The translations under genes were made by a program, and so were the position numbers. From CBDBBY01 sp965205055 (GTDB lineage: Bacteria > Pseudomonadota > Alphaproteobacteria > Rhodobacterales > Rhodobacteraceae): 64,000 nt of DNA. The stretch is taken from contig OZ242030.1 of assembly GCA_965205055.1 (NCBI GenBank), positions 3,844,001 through 3,908,000 of the forward strand, given 5' to 3'. This document shows positions 53,029 to 61,662 of the stretch, in pieces (within the stretch, counting starts at the first letter, position 1; each line of letters starts with the position of its first letter). The notes under the pieces are model-generated. The model ran no database searches. It worked only from the letters and a program-made list of their open reading frames with translations, and was not told the DNA's origin.

Positions 53029-53350
53029 GAAATTTGTTCAGGCCGAATTCCGCGGCATTTGCGTGACCGAGGCAAAGCTCAAATATCACGGTTCGATCAC
53101 GCTCGACCCGGAACAGTGCTGCGAACTGGGCGTCCTGCCGCCGGAATGCGTGGATATCTGGAACAAGCATTCCGACCTATGTGATTTATGATGAGCCCGG
53201 TTCCTGCTGCGGCGTCCTGAACCGGCGCGCGGCGCGTACCTGTCAAGTCGACGACCAGTTCACAGATCATTGTCTCCGGCTCCGTCTGGGCTGTTCTGTG
53301 GCACTCCGGAAGAAATTATCACCGTCGAGAGAATACTATGATGTGTAATT
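53012..53350 (+). pseudogene. panD: Frameshifted aspartate 1-decarboxylase (panD)
   Basis: The first frame reads EFRGICVTEAKLKYHGSITL and continues to VDIWNKHS, the N-terminal half of PanD with the Gly-Ser autocleavage site (YHGSIT) intact. The next block (TYVIYDEPGSCCGVLN, RRAARTCQVDDQF) is in another frame, and IIVSGSVWAVLW in a third. The start may also be shifted: ATG at 53024, overlapping the MFS stop, is one base out of frame with the conserved part. At least two frameshifts are present, so no normal enzyme is made. PanD makes beta-alanine for pantothenate. Confidence 0.85.
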
Positions 53351-53792
53351 GTTGTTGATTTATTGATCAAAGTTGATATTAAAATAGAACAATAAACGAA
53401 CAATACTGTAAATGACGACATGCATTGCGCAGCGAAAAATTTGAATCCGAAGTGCTGGATTGCGAGGAATGAATCCGAATGCAGAGTGTAATATCTCCGA
53501 ATCGCCGAGTAGGGTTTGTCGATTCAATCGTCTTTGCGTCGCTTGGCTTGCTCGCAAACGATAGGTCGCAGAACCACTTGATGGCACGGGCAGATTGGCC
53601 GAAGTCGCTGAATGATTGCGTGCATCCACTGCCAAAAATGCTTTTATGGACTGCGAAAGCATTGATTTTTTCGATGGGACGTTTGATGCGGATGCCGGAC
53701 AGCTTCCGCCGCATAGCGGGGACAAAGAAGAAGGAAGTCAGGGTATTGGCCGTTCGTGAAGTGTTATCGCTCCTGCGTGTGAGACAGGCACA
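53351..53792. other. AT-rich spacer upstream of the XamI-type methyltransferase
   Basis: The first 70 bases are strongly AT-rich and may carry a promoter. A 105-codon plus-strand frame (53479-53796) ends in ATGA overlap with the methyltransferase start, but I recognise nothing in it and see no ribosome site. An opposing frame covers the same bases. I leave it unassigned. Confidence 0.35.
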
Positions 53793-55421
53793 ATGATTGG
53801 GAGTGTTCTGCCCGGTCACCAGAATTGCGGGACCGAAAGCGAGCTTGCGGCCTTGACGCTGGCGCTTGGCGCGACGCAGGTCGGCGGTGCGTTGTCGAAA
53901 GCCGAAATCGCACTGTGCAGGACCGCATCTGAAATATCGGTTTCTCCAGAAATAATCGCTGATCATCGGGATGGGATTATCGCCGGCAGAGATCCGCTTG
54001 GTGACGCTTTCTACGCGCTCCGATCCCCGGATGTGCGCCGTGAACTGGGAGCGACCTACACCCCGGCGCAGATTGTGCAGACCATGGTCAGATGGGCGGC
54101 GGCTGTGCACTCCCCTTGCCGGGTTGTAGATCCCGGTGTCGGCTCAGCGCGCTTCCTTGCCAGTGCGGGAAAGCTGTTTCCAAAAGCGGAACTGGTCGGA
54201 ATCGATGTTGATCCGCTGGCGACTCTGATCGCCCGAGCGAACCTCGCCGTAAACGGATTGGGCTTTCGAGCGCGAATAATTCTTGGAGATTACCGCCAAT
54301 TCACCGAACGGGTGGATGGCAACACCCTCTACATCGGGAACCCGCCTTATGTGCGGCACCACCTTATCGCATCGAAGTGGAAGAAATGGCTGGCGGCAGA
54401 GGCGGCAAAACTTGGTTTGACGGCCAGCCAGCTCGCCGGGCTTCATGTTCATTTCTTTCTTGCAACCGCGCGCAACGCGAAGGCGGGAGATTTCGGCTCT
54501 TTCGTTACGTCGTCCGAGTGGCTGGACGTAAACTATGGGGCGCTGGTTCGTTCGCTGATGCTGGGCAGGCTGGGCGGCCGCAGCATCACCGTAATCGATC
54601 CGAAGGCTCAGCCGTTTCCCGATGCCGCTACGACCGCCGTCATCGTGACATTTGAGATCGATGCAAAACCGAAGTCGGTATATTTCAGGCGCGTCGAAGA
54701 CCTTCCTGCTTTGGGTGAAACAGGGAAGGGACGGCAGGTTGACCATGACAATCTGGCGGCAAATCACCGTTGGTCGCACCTCACGCGCAGTTCCGAGAAG
54801 CCTCCGGAAGGATATGTCGAATTGGGTGAGATTTGCCGCGTTCATCGTGGCGCTGTCACTGGAGCCAATAGCGTTTGGATCGCCGGGGCTCACAGCGCCG
54901 GCCTGCCTGATAAGGTTCTGTTCCCGACGATCACGCGGGCACGCGAGGTTCTGGATGCAGACGGGCTTTTGGATGATTCACGCAAACTGCGCCGCGTAAT
55001 CGACCTGCCTGCTGATTTGGACGAACTTGAAATGCCGGAGCGCAAAGTTGTGGTGAATTTCCTCAAGGTCGCAAGGGCCATGGGAGCAAATAAAGGTTAT
55101 GTCGCCCGCCACCGAAAGGCTTGGTGGTCTGTCGGACTCCGCGCGGCTGCGCCGATCATCTCAACTTATATGGCTCGCCGCCCTCCGGGTTTCATCATCA
55201 ACAAGGCGTCGGCTCGACACATCAATATTGCGCATGGCCTCTATCCGCGCGATCCGCTGAGCGAAACAGCGCTGAAAACGCTGACCTCCTATCTTCAGAC
55301 CAATATATCTCAACGCTCTGGAAGAACTTATGCGGGTGGCCTTACCAAATTTGAACCCAGAGAAATGGAACGGCTGGTCGTCCCCGGTTCTTCGCTTTTG
55401 TCCGTTGGAGCGACCAATTGA
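53793..55421 (+). CDS. XamI-type adenine-specific DNA methyltransferase
   Basis: This 542-residue gamma-class N6-adenine methyltransferase is of the Eco57I/XamI type: RRELGATYTPAQIVQTMVRW near 88-107, the SAM motif DPGVGSARFLASAG near 113-126, GIDVDPLATLIARANL near 137-152, and catalytic NPPYVRHH near 182-189, followed by a C-terminal recognition domain. It pairs with the overlapping XamI-like nuclease gene (ATTGATTGA junction). XamI recognises GTCGAC; family membership suggests but does not prove the same site. Confidence 0.93.
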   Translation: MIGSVLPGHQNCGTESELAALTLALGATQVGGALSKAEIALCRTASEISVSPEIIADHRDGIIAGRDPLGDAFYALRSPDVRRELGATYTPAQIVQTMVRWAAAVHSPCRVVDPGVGSARFLASAGKLFPKAELVGIDVDPLATLIARANLAVNGLGFRARIILGDYRQFTERVDGNTLYIGNPPYVRHHLIASKWKKWLAAEAAKLGLTASQLAGLHVHFFLATARNAKAGDFGSFVTSSEWLDVNYGALVRSLMLGRLGGRSITVIDPKAQPFPDAATTAVIVTFEIDAKPKSVYFRRVEDLPALGETGKGRQVDHDNLAANHRWSHLTRSSEKPPEGYVELGEICRVHRGAVTGANSVWIAGAHSAGLPDKVLFPTITRAREVLDADGLLDDSRKLRRVIDLPADLDELEMPERKVVVNFLKVARAMGANKGYVARHRKAWWSVGLRAAAPIISTYMARRPPGFIINKASARHINIAHGLYPRDPLSETALKTLTSYLQTNISQRSGRTYAGGLTKFEPREMERLVVPGSSLLSVGATN

Positions 55422-56341
55422 TTGATTCACCAGTCTGGAGTGACAAGCAGCTCGATGCTGATCGCGTCAAGGCCGTTGCAGCGTTCTCAAAAGAGCGTCT
55501 TGAAGAGCCGTTGGGAGACTATCTCGAAGCGTTCGATGAATATCAGGAACATATTGAGGAATTTTTGGCGATAACATCCGATTTTTGGGAAATAGACGAA
55601 GAAACGGCGCTAGATTTTTTGAGTGATCCTCGGCTGCTGGACGTCTTTCGCTATCTGGCAGGGCCGCCAATATCTGTAAACGACTTGAAAGTTCTGGCCG
55701 ATGCTCCCTCACTTGCCCGCAGCAATCTTCAAGAAAATTTTGACCAGGTTGAGCGCCTGTTGGGAGTCGTACGAGAAGTGCTGGATTTTCGACGTTTTGT
55801 TTGGATTGCAGAGGAGCGGGAACCGACTGAAGCGGAACGCAGCGCGGCGGTTCTGGCCTCGGCCGCATTGATGGCCGCCCGCCGGACACAGACTCGAAGG
55901 CGCAATATCGGAAAAGACAAGCAAGAAAAGAAATTGAAAGAAGCGCTCGCCGAGTTGGGATTCACTGAGGTATCATCTCGGAAAATCCAAACGATCTCTC
56001 ATGCGCCTGCACCCGGCGAGTTTTGCGGCGAGAGCATGTTTGGGAGCCGTAAAGGCGACATTATCGTTCGGCTTTGGGATGATCGGGTGATGCCGATAGA
56101 GTGCAAGGTTTCGAACTCTTCGACCAACTCGGTTAAGCGGCTGAACAATGATGCAGCAGTAAAGGCCGTAAGCTGGAAAACCGACTTTGGCCGACGGCAG
56201 GTTGTGCCGAGCGTCGTGCTCAGCGGTGTCTACAAGCTCCACAATCTGCGAGATGCTCAAGATCGCGGGCTGACGTTGTTTTGGGCGCACGATTTGGCGC
56301 AACTGACGGACTGGATATCAAAAACCAAAGAAAATCATTAG
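55418..56341 (+). CDS. XamI-type restriction endonuclease
   Basis: The 307-residue type II restriction enzyme of the XamI family has a helical N-terminal half and a catalytic core KGDIIVRLWDDRVMPIECKV near 208-227, giving the PD-(D/E)xK Asp and the E-C-K triad. VLSGVYKLHNLRDAQD near 267 and FWAHDLAQLTDWI near 288-300 close the domain. It begins 4 bases before the methyltransferase stop, which couples protection to cutting. It ends 120 bases before a tRNA-Arg gene, a frequent integration landmark. Confidence 0.93.
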   Translation: MIDSPVWSDKQLDADRVKAVAAFSKERLEEPLGDYLEAFDEYQEHIEEFLAITSDFWEIDEETALDFLSDPRLLDVFRYLAGPPISVNDLKVLADAPSLARSNLQENFDQVERLLGVVREVLDFRRFVWIAEEREPTEAERSAAVLASAALMAARRTQTRRRNIGKDKQEKKLKEALAELGFTEVSSRKIQTISHAPAPGEFCGESMFGSRKGDIIVRLWDDRVMPIECKVSNSSTNSVKRLNNDAAVKAVSWKTDFGRRQVVPSVVLSGVYKLHNLRDAQDRGLTLFWAHDLAQLTDWISKTKENH

Positions 56342-56462
56342 TCGCGTCCAGATCCTGCGGAATTTCGGCGGCACGAAAAATGAGCAGAAAGATCCAATTC
56401 CATCGAACAGCGTTCAAGTTGCAATGCAGCTTATCAGAGCAATCAAATATCTGGAAAAATGA

Positions 56463-56539
56463 TGGCGGCCCCGACAGGATTCGAACCTGTGGCCTACCGC
56501 TTAGGAGGCGGTCGCTCTATCCTTCTGAGCTACGAGGCC
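56463..56539 (-). tRNA. tRNA-Arg (anticodon CCU)
   Basis: The 77-nt cloverleaf on the minus strand includes an encoded CCA. The 7-bp acceptor stem GGCCTCG pairs with CGGGGCC (one T-G pair), the D-stem is GCTC/GAGC, the anticodon stem ACCGC/GCGGT holds loop CTCCTAA with anticodon CCT, and the T-arm is ACAGG-TTCGAAT-CCTGT. The discriminator base is G. It decodes AGG. Confidence 0.97.
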
Positions 56540-56842
56540 GAACTTGACGCGGCGTTCCATGCCGCAGGAATGCCTCTACCGCAAGTTGCCGAACGTTTGA
56601 AGACCGTTTGTGTCACTCGGCGCCGCAAAAGCCCTTGCCGACCGTTGGCCTCTATCTGAATCTCGGCCCAGTATTGGCTGCGGCACTCCGCTTTGGCCAC
56701 TTCGAGAAGGTAAGTCGGTTTCGGGCGAAGACCTCCTGCTGCCGTGCTCGAATCCCGCAAGGCCCCGCAATTTGGTCGCACACGCCCATCCGGCAAGCAG
56801 GACGGCAAGAACAGGCGCGGGCGAGCGTTTCGTGCCGAGAGG
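56540..56842. other. Intergenic region without a gene
   Basis: These 303 bases lie between tRNA-Arg and the first hydrophobic-hairpin gene. Only overlapping spurious frames are seen; the tRNA promoter is probably at 56545-56590. Confidence 0.35.
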
Positions 56843-57388
56843 TCACGAGCGCTCGTTGAGCGGCTCAAAGTTCTGAACTTCCTTTTTGATCGTTTGCTCA
56901 ACAGATTGGTCGTTGATCACGTCGAGAACTCGTCTTTTGAAAGCCCTTTCGGCCAGATCCTCCTTGAACCCCAGAATGCCGCCGATCAATGGAATAATGA
57001 TCTTCGCAAGTCCGCCGAACAAAAAGCCGATGACCGGAATGGCTGAAACCAGCGCAGCGATGACAGCGCCGAATGCCAGCCCGATGGTCAAGTTCGGATA
57101 CAGCTTCACCAGATGCAATATGAAGTCGAATATCTTTCTGCCAATCCGCAAAACCTTGTTTCCGACCCTTATCGTGGCTTGGGCGAATATTTGGAGCTTC
57201 TTCCAGAATTTGGCCTTCTGATCGGCGGAAATATCCTGCTTTTCGATATACCGTCTGACTGCGCTTTCGGGGTTCTTGTTTTCAGGAAAGTGGAAGGTCT
57301 CAAGAAACTTCAAATCATCCTGTTCAAGGCCGTCGACTTCCGCCTCGATCTTCTCTTTCGTTTCAGGATCTTCAGCGATTACTTTCAT
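56843..57388 (-). CDS. Hydrophobic-hairpin protein, paralogue A
   Basis: The 181-residue protein starts at ATG 57388, which has AAGGAG 6 bases upstream; the longer frame from 57505 lacks support. It has an acidic N-terminal half (VIAEDPETKEKIEAEVDGLE then HFPENKNPE), a basic amphipathic stretch (FWKKLQIFAQATIRVGNKVL), then a Gly/Ala/Ile-rich hydrophobic hairpin of about 42 residues (IGLAFGAVIAALVSAIPVIG onward), and a charged tail ending FEPLNERS. It is 45-50 percent similar by eye to the next gene. The hairpin recalls pore-forming or holin-like domains, but no known family is recognised. Confidence 0.75.
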   Translation of the reverse strand: MKVIAEDPETKEKIEAEVDGLEQDDLKFLETFHFPENKNPESAVRRYIEKQDISADQKAKFWKKLQIFAQATIRVGNKVLRIGRKIFDFILHLVKLYPNLTIGLAFGAVIAALVSAIPVIGFLFGGLAKIIIPLIGGILGFKEDLAERAFKRRVLDVINDQSVEQTIKKEVQNFEPLNERS

Positions 57389-57538
57389 CTCTTGCTCCTT
57401 CGGTTTCGCGTTCTCTTCCGCGATCGGTTCGACCTCGTTCCGGTCAATCTCTCCGCAATTCCGCTGCGACGATCCGCATCTCATTCTCTTCCGGTTCCCG
57501 CGCATGCGGCGACTTGCGGGAGCGACCGGGCGCTTGCG

Positions 57539-58111
57539 TCACATGCTGCCTTTCTCTCCCGAGGATCCTGAACGTGAGTTGAGCGGCCCGTAGCCTTGCA
57601 CTTCCTTTTCGATCGCGTCCTTCATCTCTGGGTCATTGATCGCATCGAAGAACCTGCTCTTGTAGCCTTTGGCGCCGAGATCTTCCTTGTATCCGAGAAT
57701 GCCGCCGATCAATGGCAAAATCACGGCCGCCAACCCGCCGAATACGAATCCGAGTACAGGAATGGCGGCAACCAGCGATGCCACGACAGCGCCAAGAGCG
57801 ACGCCGATCGTCGTGCGGGGGTAGTTTTTGGCCAGATACAATACAAAATCGAACATCTTTCTGCCGATCAGAACTGTTTTCTTTCCGATCCACAATGTGA
57901 CTCGGGCGAATTTTTGCAGCTTCTTCCAGATTCCGGCTTTTTGGTCGGCAGGGATGTTTTGATTTTCGATGTACTTGCGAACAGTTTTTTCGGGGTTTTT
58001 GTTTCCCGGAAAATGCAGCGTTTCAAGATTTTTCAGGTCGTCTTGATTCAAATCGACGATTTCTGCTTCGAATCTCTCATTTGTTTCGGGGTTTTCTGCG
58101 GTTATCTTCAT
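57539..58111 (-). CDS. Hydrophobic-hairpin protein, paralogue B
   Basis: The 190-residue paralogue of the adjacent gene has identical layout: acidic start (ITAENPETNERFEAEIVDL), ADQKAGIWKKLQKFARVT, a hydrophobic hairpin near residues 98-140 (TTIGVALGAVVASLVAAIPV), and a polar tail containing GYGPLNSRSG. The two genes are tandem on one strand, 150 bases apart, so each may have its own translation start; this one has only a weak ribosome site. The product is probably membrane-inserted. Function unknown. Confidence 0.75.
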   Translation of the reverse strand: MKITAENPETNERFEAEIVDLNQDDLKNLETLHFPGNKNPEKTVRKYIENQNIPADQKAGIWKKLQKFARVTLWIGKKTVLIGRKMFDFVLYLAKNYPRTTIGVALGAVVASLVAAIPVLGFVFGGLAAVILPLIGGILGYKEDLGAKGYKSRFFDAINDPEMKDAIEKEVQGYGPLNSRSGSSGEKGSM

Positions 58112-58335
58112 TTTCTGCGTTCTTGAGTGATTGCGTCCGTGCTCGGCAGTCGGGCGCCGCGAGCTTCAGTGCACACATTGCAGCCGCCTGCAGTCGCCGG
58201 ACCGAAGATCGGCGAGGGCGGGCAAGCCTTCCTGTGCGTCGACGCGTGTTTGACCAGCGCCTTCGGCCGGTTCCGTATGTTGTGTTGATTGATCGGCACC
58301 TTGTATTTTAGATAGGTCCACGGAAAGCCCTGTCA

Positions 58336-59406
58336 ATGCACTTTGCACCAGAATCAGTATCCGATTTTTTGCGCATGCCCTTCGACGAAGTGATCGATGT
58401 GAGGGCCCCGGCGGAATTCGCGGAGGACCGCATACCCGGCGCGATAAATCTTCCCGTCCTCAACGACGAAGAGCGGTCGCGGGTCGGAACCATTTATACG
58501 CGCCAAAGCAAATTCGATGGACGGCGCATCGGTGCCGCCATCGCGTCCCGCAACATCGCCGAGCATTTGGAAACGCATTTTGCCGACAAGGACGGAAGCT
58601 GCGCGCCGCTCGTGTATTGCTGGCGGGGCGGAATGAGGTCGGGAGCGCTATGCGAGGTTCTTTCGCGGGTAGGGTGGAAAGCGGAGACTCTTGTCGGCGG
58701 GTACCGAAGCTACCGAAAGCTCGTTTCCAAGTATCTTTATGAAGATCCATTTCCTGCCGAGGCCGTGCTTCTCGACGGCAACACCGGCACGGGCAAGACT
58801 GAAATTCTGGCCTTGCTTCAGCGCAATGGCGTCCAGACCATCGACTTGGAATGCTTGGCGAACCACTGCGGATCGCTGTTCGGCGCAAAGCGAGAGCCGC
58901 AGCCCTCGCAGAAATCCTTCGAGAGTTCGCTGGCGTGGGAGATTGCGTCTTTGGATTCCGACCGGCCGGTCGTCATCGAAGCGGAATCAAGCAAAGTCGG
59001 AGATCGCATCATTCCGCCGACGATGTGGCGAGCAATGCAAGCGGCGCACAGGATTGAGATCAAAGCGGATCAAGCGGCCCGGGCGGAGTATTTGGTCGCC
59101 CGATTTGAACCGGTCCGAACCGACGGGACGCGGATCAGGCGAATCATCGAAAGCCTTCGCCCCTATCATTCGGGAAATGCGGTCTCGGAATGGCTTGCTC
59201 TCGCGGACTCCGGCGAATTTTGCCCGCTCGCGGAACAACTGATCGAACGCCATTACGACCCGCGCTACGTCAAGCACAGGGACGCTTGTCGAAGCAAGAT
59301 GAAGCATATGATCGAACTGAAGGACATGTCTCGCGGCAGCCTCGAAATCGCCGCCGCAAGCGTTGCGGCCGCAGTTGATGAATTGCAGGCCCGTCCGACC
59401 GGCTGA
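58336..59406 (+). CDS. mnmH: tRNA 2-selenouridine synthase
   Basis: The 356-residue MnmH (SelU) has an N-terminal rhodanese domain with the catalytic Cys in YCWRGGMRS near 95-103 and a C-terminal P-loop domain with LDGNTGTGKTE near 145-155. It first geranylates, then selenates, the 2-thiouridine at the wobble position of certain tRNAs, using selenophosphate. It is convergent with the selD fusion (11 bases between stops), which provides that substrate. Confidence 0.95.
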   Translation: MHFAPESVSDFLRMPFDEVIDVRAPAEFAEDRIPGAINLPVLNDEERSRVGTIYTRQSKFDGRRIGAAIASRNIAEHLETHFADKDGSCAPLVYCWRGGMRSGALCEVLSRVGWKAETLVGGYRSYRKLVSKYLYEDPFPAEAVLLDGNTGTGKTEILALLQRNGVQTIDLECLANHCGSLFGAKREPQPSQKSFESSLAWEIASLDSDRPVVIEAESSKVGDRIIPPTMWRAMQAAHRIEIKADQAARAEYLVARFEPVRTDGTRIRRIIESLRPYHSGNAVSEWLALADSGEFCPLAEQLIERHYDPRYVKHRDACRSKMKHMIELKDMSRGSLEIAAASVAAAVDELQARPTG

Positions 59407-59417
59407 CTTGTTTGCGC

Positions 59418-61610
59418 TCAGACGGTTTCCGCGACCTGAATCCAAGGCCGCCCTCCGGAAATTTCCCCAATTTGCGCTGCTTGCACTCCGGCTTCTCCGA
59501 GATCGTCCATGATCCCGGGAGCAAGATCGCTTGGAATCGCGGCAAGCAGGCCGCCGGCGGTTTGCGGATCGAAGAGAAGATCCGCTCCGGGCCCGGGAGC
59601 GAACGTCATCGCGGCGGAAACCTTGCAGTTCGCAGGCCATATCGTCGAACGCACGCCGCGCAAGGCAAGTTCTGCCGCGCCGGGCAGGAATGGAATTGCG
59701 TCCAAATCCAGCACGGCCGAGACGCCTGATTGTTGGAGCACTTCCATCAAATGGCCGGCCAGGCCGAAGCCGCTCACATCCGTCATTGCATTCGCGACCT
59801 TCGAAAGGATTCGGGACGCATCGCCCGAAGGGCGCGACATTTCGGAGAGGGCATGCGCGACGTCGCGCCCGTCGGCGAGCATGTCCATTTCGCCTGCCAG
59901 GACCGTTCCGGTTCCGAGCGCCTTCGTCAGAATCAATTTGTCGCCGGGCTTGGCGCCGGACTTGCGAATGATTCGGCCTTCGGCAATGCCGGTGACGGTG
60001 AAGCCGATCAGCAGTTCCGTGCCGAGGCTCGTGTGGCCGCCGATGATTTCGGCTCCCTCCGGCGAAAACGCGCTCGCCGCTCCATGCATGATTTCTTTCA
60101 GCGTGGCCTCGTGCATGGGGTCCGCCATGACTGGCAGAACGACTTGCGCCAGCGCGGATTGAGGCGTTGCACCCATCGCCCAAACGTCGCCGAGGGCATG
60201 AATCGAGGCGATCCGCGCGTGAAGCCAATAGTCCTCTGCAAAGGCGCGGATATGGTCTGTCGAGATGACTTGCGTTCGGCCTCCGATTTGCAGGGCTGCG
60301 GCATCGTCTCCGCCGCCGAATTCCACGTCGTTCCGGCCGATCTTCGGCAATTCGGCCAGTGCATCCTGAAGCCGGTTCTGGCCAAGTTTCGATCCGCATC
60401 CGCCGCACAGCCGATGCGGATTCAACACGCTGTCATTTTCATTCGCTTTTGAGTGGGGATCGGAATCGTCCATTTTCGGCAATTCCGACAACTTGCGCAT
60501 GAATTTCCGGTCGATGCGATCCTTGAATCGCCAAACGGCCTTTCCGCCGACTCCCACGCCGAATCTTTGACCGACGGCACGCTGTTCGCCGATGGAAACC
60601 AATCGCAGGAAATCCCGCTGAGGGCGATACGGCCTTCGGCTGCCGCCCGTCAGGTCGGCTCTCAGGTTTCGAAGAAGTATCGGAGCTTGGCGCACCGCGT
60701 ACACGCCTGCCTTCGGAAGAGGCGCGGCGCCGAAATGCGCGCAGTCGCCGACCGCATAGATCGAGGGATCCGACGTCGAACGGAGTTCGTCATCGATGAC
60801 AACGAAACCGTTCTCCAGTTCAATTCCGGCATCGTTCAGCCAGTTTTGCGCCGCCGCGCCTGCGGCGACCGCGGCGAAGCCGCATTCGATGGATTTTCCC
60901 GACTCGGTTTCGACGCGGCCGGGATGGAATGCCGCAATTCGTTCGGAGGTCAGAACGCGGATTCCCGTTCGACTGATTTGCGTCTTGACCAAATTGCGCG
61001 CGCGCGGTCCGAGTTCGCCGAGCAAATCCTCTTTCGCCTCCAATATCGAAATCTCGGCGCCGACGCTTGCCGTCTTCGCGAGACGGTGTCCCATCGCAAG
61101 CGCCAACTCCACTCCCGCCACGCCGCCTCCGACGACCGCCGCCCGCGGCGGAGCGACGCCCTCGGCGACCGAGGATACGAATCTTTCCCATTCGTCGGCA
61201 AAGCGGTCCAACGGTTTGGCGGGGCTGGCATGCTCTTCCAATCCGGGAATGTTTCGCAGCTTGGACGCCGACCCGATATTGATGGATGCCAGATCGTAAG
61301 CGATGTCTGCGCGATCCTTTACTTTGATCGTGCGGTTCGTTCGATCAATTCCCTCGACCTTGCCGAGCACCAGCCGCGCTCCGGCATGGCGCGCCAGCCT
61401 CACGAGATCGATTTCTAGCTCGTCGCGGAGATAATGCCCCGCGACGAGCCCCGGCAACATTCCGGTGTAGGGCGCTTTCGGGTTGGGATCGATCAGCGTT
61501 AGCCGCGCTCCGGGAACCGGATTCATGCCCCAAGCTTTGAGCGCCAGCGCATGCGCGTGTCCGCCGCCGATGAATGCGACATCGCGGTTTTTCAGTTCGA
61601 ATGGACGCAA
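59418..61610 (-). CDS. selD: NADH-dehydrogenase-like/selenide water dikinase fusion
   Basis: This is a 730-residue two-domain protein. Residues 1-370 form an FAD/NAD(P) oxidoreductase of type II NADH dehydrogenase kind: VAFIGGGHAHALALKAW near 10-26, AVVGGGVAGVELAL near 155-168 and IYAVGDCAHFG near 290-300. Residues about 385-730 are SelD, with catalytic LCGGCGSKLGQ (Cys and Lys present, Cys rather than Sec), a GGGDDAAAL loop and SGFGLAGHLMEV. SelD makes selenophosphate from selenide and ATP. This fusion is known in alphaproteobacteria. I use TTG 61610, which fits the family start; the longer frame from 61793 would overlap iolJ. No UGA-encoded Sec is seen. Confidence 0.92.
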   Translation of the reverse strand: MRPFELKNRDVAFIGGGHAHALALKAWGMNPVPGARLTLIDPNPKAPYTGMLPGLVAGHYLRDELEIDLVRLARHAGARLVLGKVEGIDRTNRTIKVKDRADIAYDLASINIGSASKLRNIPGLEEHASPAKPLDRFADEWERFVSSVAEGVAPPRAAVVGGGVAGVELALAMGHRLAKTASVGAEISILEAKEDLLGELGPRARNLVKTQISRTGIRVLTSERIAAFHPGRVETESGKSIECGFAAVAAGAAAQNWLNDAGIELENGFVVIDDELRSTSDPSIYAVGDCAHFGAAPLPKAGVYAVRQAPILLRNLRADLTGGSRRPYRPQRDFLRLVSIGEQRAVGQRFGVGVGGKAVWRFKDRIDRKFMRKLSELPKMDDSDPHSKANENDSVLNPHRLCGGCGSKLGQNRLQDALAELPKIGRNDVEFGGGDDAAALQIGGRTQVISTDHIRAFAEDYWLHARIASIHALGDVWAMGATPQSALAQVVLPVMADPMHEATLKEIMHGAASAFSPEGAEIIGGHTSLGTELLIGFTVTGIAEGRIIRKSGAKPGDKLILTKALGTGTVLAGEMDMLADGRDVAHALSEMSRPSGDASRILSKVANAMTDVSGFGLAGHLMEVLQQSGVSAVLDLDAIPFLPGAAELALRGVRSTIWPANCKVSAAMTFAPGPGADLLFDPQTAGGLLAAIPSDLAPGIMDDLGEAGVQAAQIGEISGGRPWIQVAETV

Positions 61611-61662
61611 AATCCCAGCGTATCGGTTGTTGTCCGCCGCGTCCCGACAAGCACGCTCGTAT

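Noticed and set aside
53379..54110. 243-codon minus-strand frame over the XamI methyltransferase start
   Set aside because: It is antisense to conserved methyltransferase motifs and lacks a ribosome site.
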